A stretch of DNA of 64,000 bases, from assembly GCA_008360975.2 (NCBI GenBank), contig CM039182.1, positions 89,177,405-89,241,404 of the forward strand. Direction: 5' to 3'. Position 1 is the stretch's first letter. The number at the start of each line of letters is the position of its first letter. The stretch comes from Lichenostomus cassidix (taxonomy: Eukaryota; Chordata; Aves; Passeriformes; Meliphagidae). Below the pieces are notes generated by a model. The model saw only the letters and a program-made list of their open reading frames with translations. It searched no databases and was not told the DNA's origin. Shown piece after piece: positions 35,966 through 49,329 of the stretch. Made by a program: the position numbers and the translations under genes.

Positions 35966-38379
35966 GTGCACAAACATATTAACATACATAAATGTTTTTT
36001 TGGTTCAGAAAAAATGTATTCAAATATTAGAAAAAATAAGCTATGATCACTGAAATTTACCACAGCCATTTAGTCAGGTTTGAACTACTACACAGGAAAA
36101 ATGTTGTGTATTGCTGACTGTGTTAATTGTTAACTTCATAGGTTTTGTGCATTCAACCTTATCTGAACTGCAGTTATTTGTTGCAGATTGAGGTATCAAT
36201 AAATAAAGAATAAAAAGTAAGGAAATTTCTTATCCCTTTCAGTACCAAGGTTAAATTACAGGAGATGTGTAGAACCTTACTGTTCTCTAACAGGATTTTT
36301 AAAATTGATAAATGTTTCTTGGTACTCTAAGTAAGATCTTGATTTCCAGATTTTTTAACAGCACAACTTTAACCCCTGGTCTGACACTTTTGCATTCAAA
36401 GTGCCCAAATTTGTCTGATTTTTTGGTATGGAGAAGGACAAAAGGGAGTGAGAGAGAAAGGTGGAGCAAGGGTGGGTATAGGAGTGAGAATTAAACCACC
36501 CCTGAAAACGAAGCTACGTTTTTCCCTAGTTAAAAATTATTGGGTTTTAGTGTTAAAATGAATGTTATGACCTCTGTGATAATTTCTTCATTGGGAGTCC
36601 ATTTTTGTTGGAGGAAGACTTGAAGTTTGTCAAGAGAATATATGTGTAAACATATTCATTGCCAATCCCACTAAAATCTACTCAGATTTGGCCACGCTTT
36701 TAAGCTTCTTTTAAAATTAAAATATTCTCTTCTGTAATACTGAAAAATATCTGTGAAAACCATCTCATTCTTATTCAAGGAGGCAGAAGTGTCTCCATAC
36801 ATAGTTTAGGCCAGATCATCAGCAATACGTGGATGAAATACAAACAGCAAATAATGCCATGGAATAAAAAGGGAGGAGAGGGACATCAGTGCACACTTTG
36901 AAAACCTAAATAAGCACCATCAAAACAACACTGAAAAACATTATCAAGGAAAAAAGTCAAACACTGAGGTTAGGTGCAGCCATACTTGGAGTTGCTGGAG
37001 CATCCTTTTTTCAGTTCCTATCAATGTACCTTATGACACAGAACTAACAGAGCAGTTAGATGACTAAAAAGTTAAGGTGACATCATATTTTAGCACCTGA
37101 ACTCTGCTTTGGCTTCTAGCATCAGGACATCAATGTCCATAATAAGTGCACAGGGGAAAATAGATATGTACATGTTGTTATACGACAGTACTGGCCTCGG
37201 GTTAACTTGTTCTTGGAGATACTCTGACACTAAGGAACCAATTCATACAAACCTCTTGCTATCCTATTTTCAGATTTTATAAGTCTTTCCACCTTATTTG
37301 AATATACAAAAGCCTTAATTATGAGAAAGAAACAATTCTTCACTGCCTCTTGTAAAGCTTACCCGATGATAGAAGTGCAAGATATGGGAAGAAAGATCTT
37401 GAAAGAGAAATGTACACTTGATTAACAAGTACAGAAAAAGCATAGGACCTCATTGCAAACTGAACTCTCCAAACATGCCATCTGAAAGATATTAATATAA
37501 GAATTTGAACTTTTTATGAAAGTAAACGGAGCTACACAGAAAGCTGAGGAAAATGTGTTTTTTCCCTTACTATTCTTATTAAGACCATGACATTAGATTT
37601 ACTGAAAAGTCTTCCATTAAAATGATCAAGAAGAAGCAAATTATCAGACAGAGCTACAGAAATTAAAAGAATGTTACACTGGTAGTGAGAATGTACATAA
37701 AGAATTAATCTCGGAAGCAGAGACACTGGCCTCTCATTAATCACCCAATACGAACATCACATACTTTGGAATGAAATTCAAAATGTTTGCATGCTGAACA
37801 ACCCTATTAGCGTCTTGTTGCCTGGAGCTAAGAAGTAGGAATGGGTCGGAACAGGGGTGCATCCTAATTCTTGCAGTTTAACTGTATTGTTATAAGCAAA
37901 ATGGAGTATTTTTATATATTTAGATAGCACAGCTCAGAGACACCTCATGGAGACAGGTCACTATACATTATTTCCAAAGAAAAAAGGGGTCAATACTTTT
38001 TAAAACCAGCCAGAGAAGGAGTTCCTTCTGACTATAGTATTGCTTTTTGTGAGAGGTGATAATTCTGGAGCATATTAAATGTGTTTTGAGAGCACTGGCT
38101 GAGTCAAAGCCCTGGAGGATGAGAGCAGACAAATGCATGGGTTCTAGATATTAGACAGGAGCCGCAGCCCAAGCTGGTTGCTGAGCTTCCCAGACTGTAA
38201 AGGGTTGGCATGCTTTAGTGCCTTTGGAGCTCTGAAGTAAAAATTATGAAAGGAAAGGTAATGAGAACTTAAGTACCTCAAAGATTATCTAGCAGCCAAT
38301 AGCATGTTCCCACTGTTTGTAGTTTTAGAGGCAGGACCCCAAACTGTTCATCTTGAATTCAGTGCAGGGTTAGTGGGGC

Positions 38380-38570
38380 AGATTTAGGTATGTTCTTTCA
38401 TTATGTGATTGATTGCCATTTTTCCAATGAAGATCTTTATTTGTGACACAAACCAGGGATGAACCAATGTTGTCACTAATAAAGCAGTTGCCTCCTTCAT
38501 TCCCATGTTATTGCAGGAATGAGAAGGAATTAGTGAGTGTATCTTGTAATTAGAGCTGATGATGAGAGGT
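38380..38570. other. Candidate conserved noncoding element
   Basis: Repeat-free sequence with a PBX/HOX-like TGATTGAT word (38406-38413) and TGTAATTAGAG with other homeodomain-type cores. It resembles deep-desert enhancer sequence, but conservation was not tested. Confidence 0.2.
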
Positions 38571-39979
38571 AATACTGTTTTGCAATTCTTACAGCCTGGA
38601 GAACCAAGTCTTGTACTGCCCTGTCATGATGTTCAGCAAGCTCCTTACACCAGACTTTTCACAAGGGATCTCTAATTGTATGTACCTCATTTTTTGTGTA
38701 CCTGGGCTGACCTCATGCCATGGCATGGGGAGAAGCTGCAGTGATGAGCAAAGCCAATTGAAGCTGCTTTTTAGAAGATACCTCTGGTGTGTTTTTGAAA
38801 ACCAGTTGGATAAGGTATTTTAGGCTGGATACTTAAAATAATTGGAAACCTCTGACTTCAGTGTCTGTGTGGTTCAGCACTTTGTAAAGTGAAGATAGCT
38901 ACATCTCTCTACTTCACACTGTTATTTTGAAAAGAAATTCTTATATTACAGTGACATGGAAAAATGCCAAGGAAAAATATAGAGTCTGTGTTCAGATTGG
39001 GATTAGAACTAAAGTAAGCTAAAGTATAAGATGTGAGAGGCACACATGGAAGGCAGCCCAGTATTAAACATTGTCTCAGGATCCCAGTGCCAGTCATTCT
39101 GCATGCTGAATGAAGTGGTAAACTTCTGTGGAGAATGGCATGTGATTAACTAACTGCACACTATTTTAAAAAGTCACATATACAAGAGCTTTGAACTTAA
39201 ATTTTACTGTCAACTTTAGTACTGACACCTCAAAACTTAAAAAAAGTGATTTGCATTTTTAAACTTCATGTTATCCTACATTGTTTTTTAGTAGTTTTTA
39301 TATACAATGGTGTGATGGAGAGGCTGCATAATTATTTAAGAGTTTGTGGGTTTTGGGAGTTTTTTGGGGGATTTTTGCTGAATAGTAAAATTTGAAAAGA
39401 CAAATTCTTGTCTGACAATAAGAATACTTCCTGGAAGGAATATCTTGCAATCTGTCTGATTATATTTACATATTTCACATTTTGATATAAAGAATTATCC
39501 CTTGAAAGTTGGTGTTTTTTTGGGTAAAGGATTAAAAAAAATTTATAGAAAATAAATAAGTTTTTTGGTCTTCCAATCCACTGACTTTCTATGATCAGTT
39601 CACTTGTGCAGCAGGAATGGGAAAAAACTTTCTCAAGGATTTTGCAATGGATCAGTCTGAGTTTTTTCTTTAAAAGCGGATAGTCAATAGTATTCACCCT
39701 GGATCTTTTAGTGTGAAATGTAGGTGAGGAGAAAGGGAAACATTGCCATGTTTTGTTTCTGTTTTAATAGGAAACTTTTAATGTACTGAGTTTGTTGAAA
39801 AGTTAGAAGCAGACACAGAGGTGATGAGTTAGTAGGCATGTTACAGGTAACATGGTAAATTTACTGAAAAAATGCACTGCAATACTTGTTCTGTGACCAG
39901 TCACAGTAATTATTCTCTCGCCACAATACAGTCCAGGAAGTTATTAGCTTTTTTTTTCATTACAGTTGCATAATATTTA
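38571..39979. other. Unique AT-rich noncoding sequence
   Basis: No gene or repeat family recognised. A 12-base direct repeat, TTACAGTTGCAT, spans 39960-39971 and 39977-39988. A 121-codon minus-strand frame at 39332-39697 is AT-driven and has no family features. Confidence 0.5.
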
Positions 39980-40220
39980 CAGTTGCATCCATTTTACTTG
40001 AAGGGGAGTCTTTCAATGGAATATAAATGCAATAATTTGTATCCCAGTCTTCATTAAAAGGATGCAACTGCTTGATAAAGTGCCAGCAAAAGTGATTTTT
40101 CCACATGCAAAATTCATCTTGATATTTGTGAGCTGGAGATCAGTGACAATTTAAAAATGCATGTGTAAACAAAATGTTGTTATTCCACTTGGACCATAAA
40201 TATAAATGTGTGTCTATCTC
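39980..40220. other. Candidate conserved noncoding element
   Basis: Contains a perfect forkhead-type TGTAAACA (40164-40171) next to AAAATGCATGTG, plus AATATAAATGCAATAATTTG. The texture is smooth and repeat-free. It is flagged from motif content only. Confidence 0.2.
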
Positions 40221-40954
40221 AACTGATGCATTTCTTTCTTTCTAGGTCTTTTCTAGGGAGTTTTTGGTGGAGTGAGGAATGTGAATTGCAGCTATTTTTA
40301 ATGGTTAAAAATAAACAAAATATATAAAAATTGATGGGAAGGTATGTTTCTACCAGGAATGCATGCCACATGAAATGTGAATAAGCAACTGAGAGAGAAA
40401 TTGAATTCTATCACAAAAATTTAGTGTCTTATTTTTATGTTTTCAGCCTTTTTCTTGTTTGAACTGTATTTCTTTTCTTTTTAAGAGAAAAATCTGGATT
40501 ATATAAGGAATAAGCTGAGGAAAGAAAAATCTGAATTTCTTACTTATAACTGGAGTGCTAGATGGAGAGATATGTAGGGTACAGCCATCCAAGAGGCTGA
40601 TTGAAGATACACAACTTCTAGAGTTAACAATGCTTCCATGTGTCCAGGAAACACTTGGAAAAAACTCAGGTGAGGACAGAAATACAATACTGTTTAAGTT
40701 TGTACTTCTTTTTTATTTTGGATGAGTTAATTCCTACAGTACAAGGCATCAAAGTCCAGAGGAGAAAAACTCCACAAAGTGTTCAGAAGGTACATCTGAA
40801 ATAATGTTGAATCTGTGGCATATACAGGAGGCATGAAACATGCAGGCACAGGCAGCAGTCAGAAGATATCAAGAATATTCTGTGGTCAGGTTAGGGTCAT
40901 GTACAGTGGAAGGCCAGGATGCCACAATCACAAGTTGCAACATGGCCCTGAACA
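40221..40954. other. Unique AT-rich noncoding sequence
   Basis: No gene recognised. The right end may include more of the CR1 element that is recognisable from 40955 on. Confidence 0.4.
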
Positions 40955-41055
40955 ACTGAATTAATCTTGAAGCTCATTCTGATTTAGCCAGAATATTGGA
41001 TTAGGTGGCCTGTGGAGATCCCTTCCAACCAATCTCTTCTTTGGTTCTGCAAGTA
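40955..41055 (+). mobile_element. CR1 LINE 3' tail
   Basis: AGAATATTGGATTAGGTGGC, then TGTGGAGATCCCTTCCAACC and a decayed terminal block CTTCTTTGGTTCTG match the end of avian CR1 (ttggactagatgacctccagaggtcccttccaacc...ttctgtg). This is a short 5'-truncated copy. Confidence 0.65.
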
Positions 41056-44000
41056 ACTGATGTGCTGAGGCATGAAACCTGTGTCATTCCCTGGGATCTG
41101 GAATTGTAGAGGTCTGTAAAACCTTATATAGCCTTAGAGTTTGATTTCATCAAAATAGTTTAAGGAATTTTCTGACTTTTTACCTGTAAAATTAATAATT
41201 GGGTTTTAGTTAAGTTTATGGATATAAAACAATAAACTCTTTTCACCTTATATCTACTTGTATCTAGGATGTGAGAAGAGATGACACAACTTTCTTGTTT
41301 TATCTTCATATGTGAGGATGATTCTGATTTATGTTTTGACTTAAAAAATTTGGCTGGGCTCTGTTTTTGCAGTGGCTGCTCAATAAAAGTGAATGTTTTG
41401 GGCAAGTTTATAGCCCACAGTATTTAAATACCTTGGACTATCTAAATGACAAAGTAAAATGGACACTTTTAAGGGGAAACAAAATAATATTTCTGTAGAG
41501 AATATTATTAGTTCTTTCTAAGAGAAAATTTAAGCAGAAATTAACAACGTGAACTGTAAATCTGATAATTGATTTCTGAAGTGTGACTATGTAATGTGCT
41601 GATAAAGTAAACCTATTAAATCAGAGAGAAAATCTACAATTTCATAACCTATTGCCTACACTTGAACTTAAGTGTACCCTTTCTGCTAGCCATTAGGAAC
41701 TGCAAAAAATCCTAAATAATATGGTGTATACCACATAGTGTTGTAATCTTGTGTAATGTAATTGAGATATGTGGATTTTCTTTCTTCAACTGTAACTATT
41801 AATTGTCATGTTCATCTGTTTGCTTTTTCTCTTGCTGAAGGGGCAATTCTGTTCTCAGCCTTCATAAGGGTCTGTAATTATAACATTCATAAAATCAGCT
41901 AGTCATAAACATGTCACATAAAGTATTTCACAGGGTTTATGTGAACGGAAATTGAAGTCTCTTGGAAGTGGAACTGAATCTTGTCCAAACAACCTTCGAT
42001 ACACTAATCCAACTTTATTGTTTTTGTATATTACAGGCTTCTTTATCCATGCATACTATCATTAACCATACAGTATGTTTTGATAAATGTTCCCCTTCCT
42101 GGAAACTCGTGCAGTTCTTTGACCACTGTCTCTGTTGGTGGTGCTTTTTCATTAAGTCTAAACTGGAAAAAGAGATGTCATATTTAGGCGAAAGAAACTG
42201 ATAAAATGAAAAAGTAATTACCTCCCAAGGTGTCTATGTGGTAGAACGATCTGTCTGCACTTTAAGACTCCTAGATAATTGCTTAATATTTGAGAAATAA
42301 TAAACAATTATACCTAAGGCTAATAGCACCACTTAATTTTTATTAAAGATCTACAATGGCCAGGGTCACCATGTAATTTGAATTAGTCAGGCAATAATAC
42401 CAAACAGGATTCAGGATATGAGTTACGATTTATTTTGAGGGAGCAGTTTCTTCATTTTAACAAATGATGAAGGGAACAATAAAGAAAAAAAGTTTGTGCT
42501 GTGGATTTCAGGCTACCTATACATATTTTGGTTGTAAAATCCACCTAAATGTTGCTTTGATGTGCATCATAGCCCTTCAGAGCTTTCCTCTGCCTCACAG
42601 GCAGTTAGTTTTGAGTTTGTTGGGCCATTCAGACTTGGTGCTGCTCCTGGCCAGAATCCAGGGTTTGTGCTCATGGGGGATGGCTCATGGAGCCGCCTCA
42701 GGAGAGGGGACTAGTCCTACCCTCACTCTGTCCAGGAGCATGTACACATGTGTCTGCATCATGACTCAGTTATCAGTTCACCATTATCTTGAAGTTCAGC
42801 CTTTGATGTAGTTGTTGCTGTCATGCATAATCACATGCTCAAGTGAAGACGTAGGTGAAGATGTGGAAGGGAAAAACTGACTTGTGTCCTCAACCCATGT
42901 GCATAAGGTATCCCCTGTACAAATGAAACAGGTTAGACTCTGCAATACAGGCACTTCAAATTTGGCTCCAAGTGTTAGGGTAATGACTTCAGTCTGTTAT
43001 AGCTGCTTAAAATCCAGCAATAAATTCAGTAAACCTGTGGATTAGGACGTGTAAATTTGACTTTAATGTCTGTGTTACTGAAGCTTCTTTTTCTTATTTC
43101 TCTGAGATTTCAGACCTGTCCGGTTCTGTCAGTGATGCAGGCATTTAGTCACACTGTACACTGTTTTTGTGCCCATATGTTCTGTACCTGCAGCTGATCA
43201 GGCCAGCAGGCTCCTATGTCCCTTGGATGGAAGGACCCAAAGCAGGTAACTCTGGGGCTGTCAGACCACAGCTCTGCACAGTCTGTGCTGTACTCTGGTC
43301 TCTTTAGCTGTTTGTGCCTCTTGGGGGTACAAACGCCGTGTTTAATGACATGAGTGAAGTGTGAGACTGAGGGCTCAGTACCAGCAGCAGCTCTGATTGT
43401 GTTTATGTAGAGGAGCAGATGACATTCACAGGAGCATAGATAAAGAGGAGTATGGTTTAAGCACCCACAGACTTGTAAGTAACCTTTCCTGCTCCACTGA
43501 GATAAAACTTCTAAAAAGAGGGGTGGGAACTTCTATGATTAGTTTGGGGTTTTGTTATAGCAAACCCAATGCAAAGTGAAAATTTTAACAGAACTGTGTT
43601 CTGAAAAAATGTTTTGACAGTATAGCTGACCAGACGCGTTTATGAACTCCATTCAGGGAACTTCTGAAAACCTCCTGCTAGTATCACATTCTGAAGGGGG
43701 AAAAGGATATCACTAGTGCTCCTGCTCAGATTTTTCTGGCTTATCTGAGGTTTTGCTATCATAAGTCGTAGCCTTAGGGCCAAGAAAAGATATTTTAATC
43801 AGCATTTGTCTGAGAAAACTGTGACTTTATTCAAGATCCAAACCTGTAAAATACTATCTCCATAATTTTTAAATTTTTTTAAGAACTCTTCAATGAAAAA
43901 TTGAAGAGTTTCCAGGTGTTTCTATTTGGGGATGAAAGAAAAGTTCAGTAGAAATCCAATTATCAATGGGAAAGCAGGATGACAGAAATTTTTCAAAGAT

Positions 44001-44481
44001 TTACAGTTTATTATTATTATGATTTTTCCTCTCTTTCTTAGGCAGACGTGTAGTTTTGCTTTCTAAAAAGATATTGTTTGACATGCCTTGGTTAGTTTCA
44101 GTTGCCTAATTTTGATTCCACAAGAACTGTTTGAGTTTTAGTTTTTACACATTTTATACTAGTCATCCTTCTTCAAACACTCTCACTCTTAACACAGGAA
44201 ATCATAGAAGAAGAAAACAAGCTTTAGCATTTGTAACAATTGCCACAAAGTGGTGAAACTTTGTGACAGAAGGAACACAATAGTGAGGAAATGAAGTGCT
44301 TTTTTGGACGAAGGGCATATAGCTGACTGTGGTTTTCACTTTTCATTGTGTTCTTTCTCACCTGTTTGAAGGTTTCCTCTCTATGTGTCACTTCTATGCT
44401 GTTAGAAGTTATGTCTTTTGTTAAATAATTCAGAGCTTTCCAGTCTGCCAATCAGGGAAGGATTAAAGCTATGGTGTTTGG
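41056..44481. other. Unique noncoding sequence
   Basis: No gene was recognised. Bases 42580-43400 are less AT-rich, with a 115-codon plus frame (42464-42811) lacking family features. A perfect 10-bp hairpin lies at 43884-43910. Confidence 0.5.
43884..43910. repeat. Perfect inverted repeat (10-bp stem, 7-base loop)
   Basis: AACTCTTCAA at 43884-43893 and TTGAAGAGTT at 43901-43910 are perfect complements around TGAAAAA. It could fold as a hairpin in RNA. It is not followed by a T run on the plus strand, and it sits outside any gene. Confidence 0.75.
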
Positions 44482-44584
44482 TTTTTTTCTTTCTTTCCTA
44501 CTCTTTTCTCTTTCTTTTCTTTTTCTTTCTTTCTTTTTCTTTTCTTTGCCTTTCTTTCTTTCTTTCTTTGCTTGCTTCTCTCTA
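44482..44584. repeat. (TTTC)n polypyrimidine tract
   Basis: About 100 bases of almost pure T/C on the plus strand with many TTTC units, interrupted by CCTACTC, GCC and GCTTGC. The minus strand reads as a false Lys/Arg/Glu-rich peptide. Such tracts are length-variable and can form triplex DNA. Confidence 0.9.
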
Positions 44585-47500
44585 TTTTGCTTACAAAACA
44601 GAAAATGAGAAGGCAAAATGAAAAGAAATTAGTACCTATTACAGACGTACTATAGCTGTTAGATTGCTCCTGAAAGCAGTCAGAGGAAGAGGTCATAGCA
44701 GGAATCATATTTTACACTGTGCTCTCTTGTGAAAGCAAACATTCTATTAAATCACATCACTGTTTCTGATTTAACTTTTTAATTCTAACTTTTTTTTTCT
44801 ACTTTTAATTAATGATGTTTTAAGTGAAATCTTATTTGCAAGGTTCAGCATAAGAAACTTATTTGAAGCTACAATTTGCATACAAAATTATGAATCAATT
44901 TTAAAATAACTGAAATTCCATTGGTTTGGGCTTGTCTTCATTAATATGGAGATACAAAAAGTCTTTGCTTGAGGTAGATCACACTAGATCTACTTTGGGA
45001 TCTTCTTGACATTTGTCCTCTTACATCATGTGTTTTAGCAAGGAAAGCAACAAGCAAATAATGAGCTCCTCCACGACTGTGGAGGATAATCTCAGTGAAG
45101 CTGATGCTCCAAACACTGTGAAACATACAATAATCTAGAAAGAGCTTAAATATAAATTGCTGAAATTTAGCCATAACATTAACGATTCAATTTTGCTTCC
45201 CTTCTCCCAGGCAATACTCTTGAGAAAAGAATGGCAACAAACCATGAGTGGTATCAGCTGACAAAAGGGTTCTAAGCTTGTCTTTGTCCAGTGGTTGCAG
45301 AAATTGATAAATATTCCCAGAATCAGACAAAGGATTTTACTAATTTACTCAGTTGTTTTGTGGATAATCTACTAGATTTGGCCACAAGCCCAAATTCATG
45401 ACATGGGAAGGGTTGTCAAAACCACTTTAAATTGGCTTTGTTCACTCTCATAACAGCTGTCAGAGGGTTGTGATGAGCAGAATCTCCTAAAAGGCCCTTT
45501 AGAATCCTTCAACTCATGAAAAAAAGTACATTGTATATTATGCTATTCAATACTATTGCTCAGTATCAACGTAAGACCATAAACCAGAGATTTTATTGAC
45601 CTAGATACATAATTTCCAGACATCTGACTGTTCTTCTTCTCTTCTCACCCTCTGCCATCAACATCATCACCAAGCTGCCCATATGTTTGTAAGAAATAAG
45701 GGCTTGGATAGAACCCAGGAGCCTCCAGATTAACTAAAGCATGAATAAGGAAACACATTACACAACTGACAGACAACAAGTTGAGAAAGTATTTATCTAC
45801 TGACTGTCAAGGAAAGTGTGCTTTGAAGGTCCTACTGCATTTATACCTTAAGCTATATGGTGAAATAGCAGCATTCGCTGTTACACTTTCCTCTTTTCCT
45901 TACCTGCGTGCCTGAACATTAAACATTTGTTTCGGTGAGATAAAAAGCTCCTTTTTTGTCCTAAAAAACTGTCTTTTTTGGGGGGTAATATTTCACAAGT
46001 GAGCTTGTATGGAGTTGCTTTCATGAATGTGCTTAGACATTCCCCAGTAAAAAATGGATAATATGGCAGAGAGCAGTGCTTTACATATAGCCAAACAGAT
46101 TTTGCTCAACTAACTGGGCTTTTTAGCTTTTCAGAAAATGTATCTCTATCCTTAAGCTCCTCTTCTCTGCAGTGCTGCTGCCTGTGCAGAGGCTATCTGC
46201 TGAGGCAAGGTGAGCACATGGTACTGTTAACAGGGCATGGTCTCTCATAAAAACTGTAAGCATCTTTCTCTGTCTCTTTCCTCTGTCTGCAGAACCTCTT
46301 TAGTCTCATGACATTCACCAGTTCCAAAGTTCACTTGCTGAACTTCATTTTTCCTGAGGTATGCCTTAGATCTATCTGTCAACGTAGTAAAATTTTATTC
46401 TCGTATTCAAGTTTTTCTATAAAGAATGTGAGGACTGAAATAAACATATTTGTAATTTAAATGCAGAACTTTAAATTGTTTGGTTTCTCTAGAAGCTGAA
46501 TACAGAAGATCCTCATGTCATTTACCTTCTTGTTTTGCATGTTTTTAAGCATAACTAGTGGACTTAAGTTGTACTGATTGTATACACTAAGTCCTGATAT
46601 TGTTTTATGTGTACACATTGTATTTGAATTCTGATACTTGCTATACAAGGGGAATACTCAGAAAAAGTGAATATTTCGGTAATTCTGAGCTCATTTACAC
46701 TCATATAAGTCTATGCAATTGTAGACTACTCATGAAAAAAAATAATGCAAAAACCATACTTATTTAAAGCTAGTCTCATAATCTTTAATGCAGTATTATT
46801 TTCTATTTTTACAGTTTGCAGTTGTGTAAATCTTCATTGTTCTCCAAAGAGAAACCTATTGTGAATAGTATCTGATGTAGAAATAACACAAATCTTTCCT
46901 TATGTTTTATGGTTTCAAAAGTAAAACAGAGCTACAGAGCATAACATAGAGATATTTTTTTTGCAAAGATGAAAGAATGCATCTGAACACAATCTGATTC
47001 TGTGCCTTATGTTTGCTGCCTAAAGATTCAGCTTCATAAGATGCAAAGTTCTCTGTCCTTCAGTCCCTGTGACTTCCTGTAAGGTGATAATTGCAGCTAG
47101 TTCCTGAGGGGATCACTCAAGCCTATCTGAGTGAAGGAAGAGCTAGATCCCAAATCTAGACATGCTGTGCCTGGAAAATGGACTCTGTGCCTTGTGTCTG
47201 GAGTTTTTGCTGCACCAAGTCCATCAAGATAATCTGTCAAGGGTTTACCATGACCTTCATGAAGAAAGCACAAGTGTTCTGTCTGCGTCTGGATGACAAA
47301 GCAGTTGCCTCAATCCTGTTTCTCATGTCTGACTGGAACATGCACAGCCTTGTGAACCAGGCTCTGCTGTGTAACTAAATAAACATATTGGCCCATAAGA
47401 AGGAGCTGACTATTTGCCTCAGGTTCTTCAAGGTTTTGCTGGTTCTTGGACATAAGCACTCTGGATCACCCTCAGTGACTTGCTTCCCAAAATCCAGCCT

Positions 47501-49329
47501 GATTAACTGGATCAATTTCTCTAGTGCTTTGCAAGAAATTAATCTCAGTAGTGTATATTGAACAGTTAATTACATTGTTTTGCATCCCTGTAAAAGGCTC
47601 CTCAGCACATATTTCTAAAACCAGGTTTAGCACTCAGCTTTGCTGCAGGGTTGCCCACCCTGAAGTGAAAGGTGAAAGATGTCACTAATGAGGAAATTTA
47701 ATTAACCTCTCTAAGGCAGATCTAGTGGCCCTCATCATTAAAATATTATTTAGGACATAGTTTGGAGGCAAGTACCATAAAAAATCCAAACCTTATATAA
47801 AAAAAAGTTCTCCTTGTCTGCTAATACACAAGATGGTAAAAACCTTTGCACAAGGTGAGACAAACTGCCTGGCAGTGAATGTTTTTAAGTACAAACAAGT
47901 GAACCGATACTCTTGACCAGAGTCTTCAAAGTTGCTTCAAACAAAAGTGTTACCTTTTTAGTGCCTCCCCTGTCTCAACAGTGTTTGTTGCATATATTAC
48001 ATTTTCTTCAAGGTGATTTGAATGTACATACTCTGTGTTTGAAAACTTCTTTGTTTTCTGTTCATGAAAGATCATTTATTCATATTTGATTTTATCCCCC
48101 TTGTCTTTGTCCTTATTTGGACTTCACATGCCTGGGAGATACAAATGTATAGAAAATAATCCATATTGCTTTATATTGGATTCATGTATATTACAAAGGA
48201 AAATTCCCATAGCATTAGGATTATGTGTGTATAAATTCCTCTTAGAAGTGTACCCTTAGTGAGAGCAGAATACTAAGAAGCTAAGATAGAAGATGAATTT
48301 CAACACTAGAATGGTTCTGATTCCTCCAAGACAGTTTGGGTTCTAATGATCCTGATTAAAGAAAGAGGATGTTAATGTAGAAGGCACAGATAAGCATTCC
48401 ATATTGCTTTTTGATGTGTTATAGTTAAGGTAAGACCTATTGGTACCATCTGTCACTTACAACCAAACAACATAGAAAATATAAAAAACAGAGATTGAAT
48501 TAGCATCAAAATAATAATTTAGCAGTTCTTTCCATTGCTTCTCTCAATTTTTTAATTTGTGCAATGTCAAGTAGCAGAAGCTAAAATGGCCATTAATTTA
48601 AAACACCACTTTTAATAATTTTCTTCAAAAATTAAAGCTTGTTTTTTATTAGCTAAATAAGCAGTTCTGCAAATTTATAGTGATTTAAGCTTCTATAGCC
48701 CTTCTCAATCCTTTGTAGACATCATGACTATGACTTTTAATATTATTTTTTAAAATATCGCCAATGTCCTGAGCGATTATTGAGTTCTGCTTAATTATGA
48801 TCCATTTATAGAGAATTTTCTGTGTTTTCTCTCTAAAAAAAAAAAAACCACCAAAAAACCACAACACAGTTTATTCCCTCTAATATTTCAATAGGAATTT
48901 CAAGTGTTTCAATGGCATTTACAGTTTTTTCCTTTTGTTTACATCTTTAGGAATCATGTAGTAGAAAGTGACATTATAAAGAAAACATGGAACAAATTAA
49001 CCCCTTGTCTTGTGTATACTATGTCTAATTGTATGCTGTTCCCTTCTGTGCAATCCTGTCTCTTGGAATGATCTGCCCATCCATGTGCAGATGAAGAAGT
49101 TAGGGCCTGTAAGTAGCTGAGATAAGGAAGGACTTACAAAAATTCTGTCTGTTGAGGGTCGCTGAAGGTTGATGTGCCACCTCTGACACACTGCAAACCA
49201 AGCCTCTTGAAGTCCTTCACAGGACCTAATGATGATAAAACGGAATATCTTCCAAATCAAAATAGAGTTTCTTCGTGTTCTGGGTCACTTTGGTTTTATT
49301 TTTATTCCAATATTATTGTTTAAAAGCAC
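44585..49329. other. Unique AT-rich noncoding sequence
   Basis: No gene was recognised. An A13 run lies at 48835-48847, followed by ACCACCAAAAAACCACAACA. Around 47000-47540 an AATAAA (47378-47383) sits in slightly GC-richer DNA that could be an unrecognised old LTR, but nothing specific supports this. Confidence 0.45.
48835..48864. repeat. A13 run with A/C-rich tail
   Basis: Thirteen A followed by CCACCAAAAAACCACAACAC. This is low-complexity sequence. Confidence 0.8.

Larger units (their letters stand above)
32946..38379. other. Unique AT-rich noncoding sequence
   Basis: No gene or recognised repeat family. It contains a decayed (TGAAA)n stretch at 34244-34276, three TCATG units near 34888-34903 and a 25-base tandem duplication at 35916-35965. 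Bases 33440-33620 are especially AT-rich, with many TTAAT words. Confidence 0.5.

Noticed and set aside
39332..39697. 121-codon open frame on the minus strand
   Set aside because: Composition is driven by AT-rich DNA (Lys, Ile, Leu, Phe, Ser). There is no domain or signal of selection, so it was treated as chance.
42464..42811. 115-codon open frame on the plus strand in a GC-richer stretch
   Set aside because: Cys- and Leu-rich but without any recognisable motif or splice context. It is not supported as a gene.
44469..44708. Lys/Arg/Glu-rich basic peptide on the minus strand
   Set aside because: A translation of the (TTTC)n microsatellite, not a nuclear protein.
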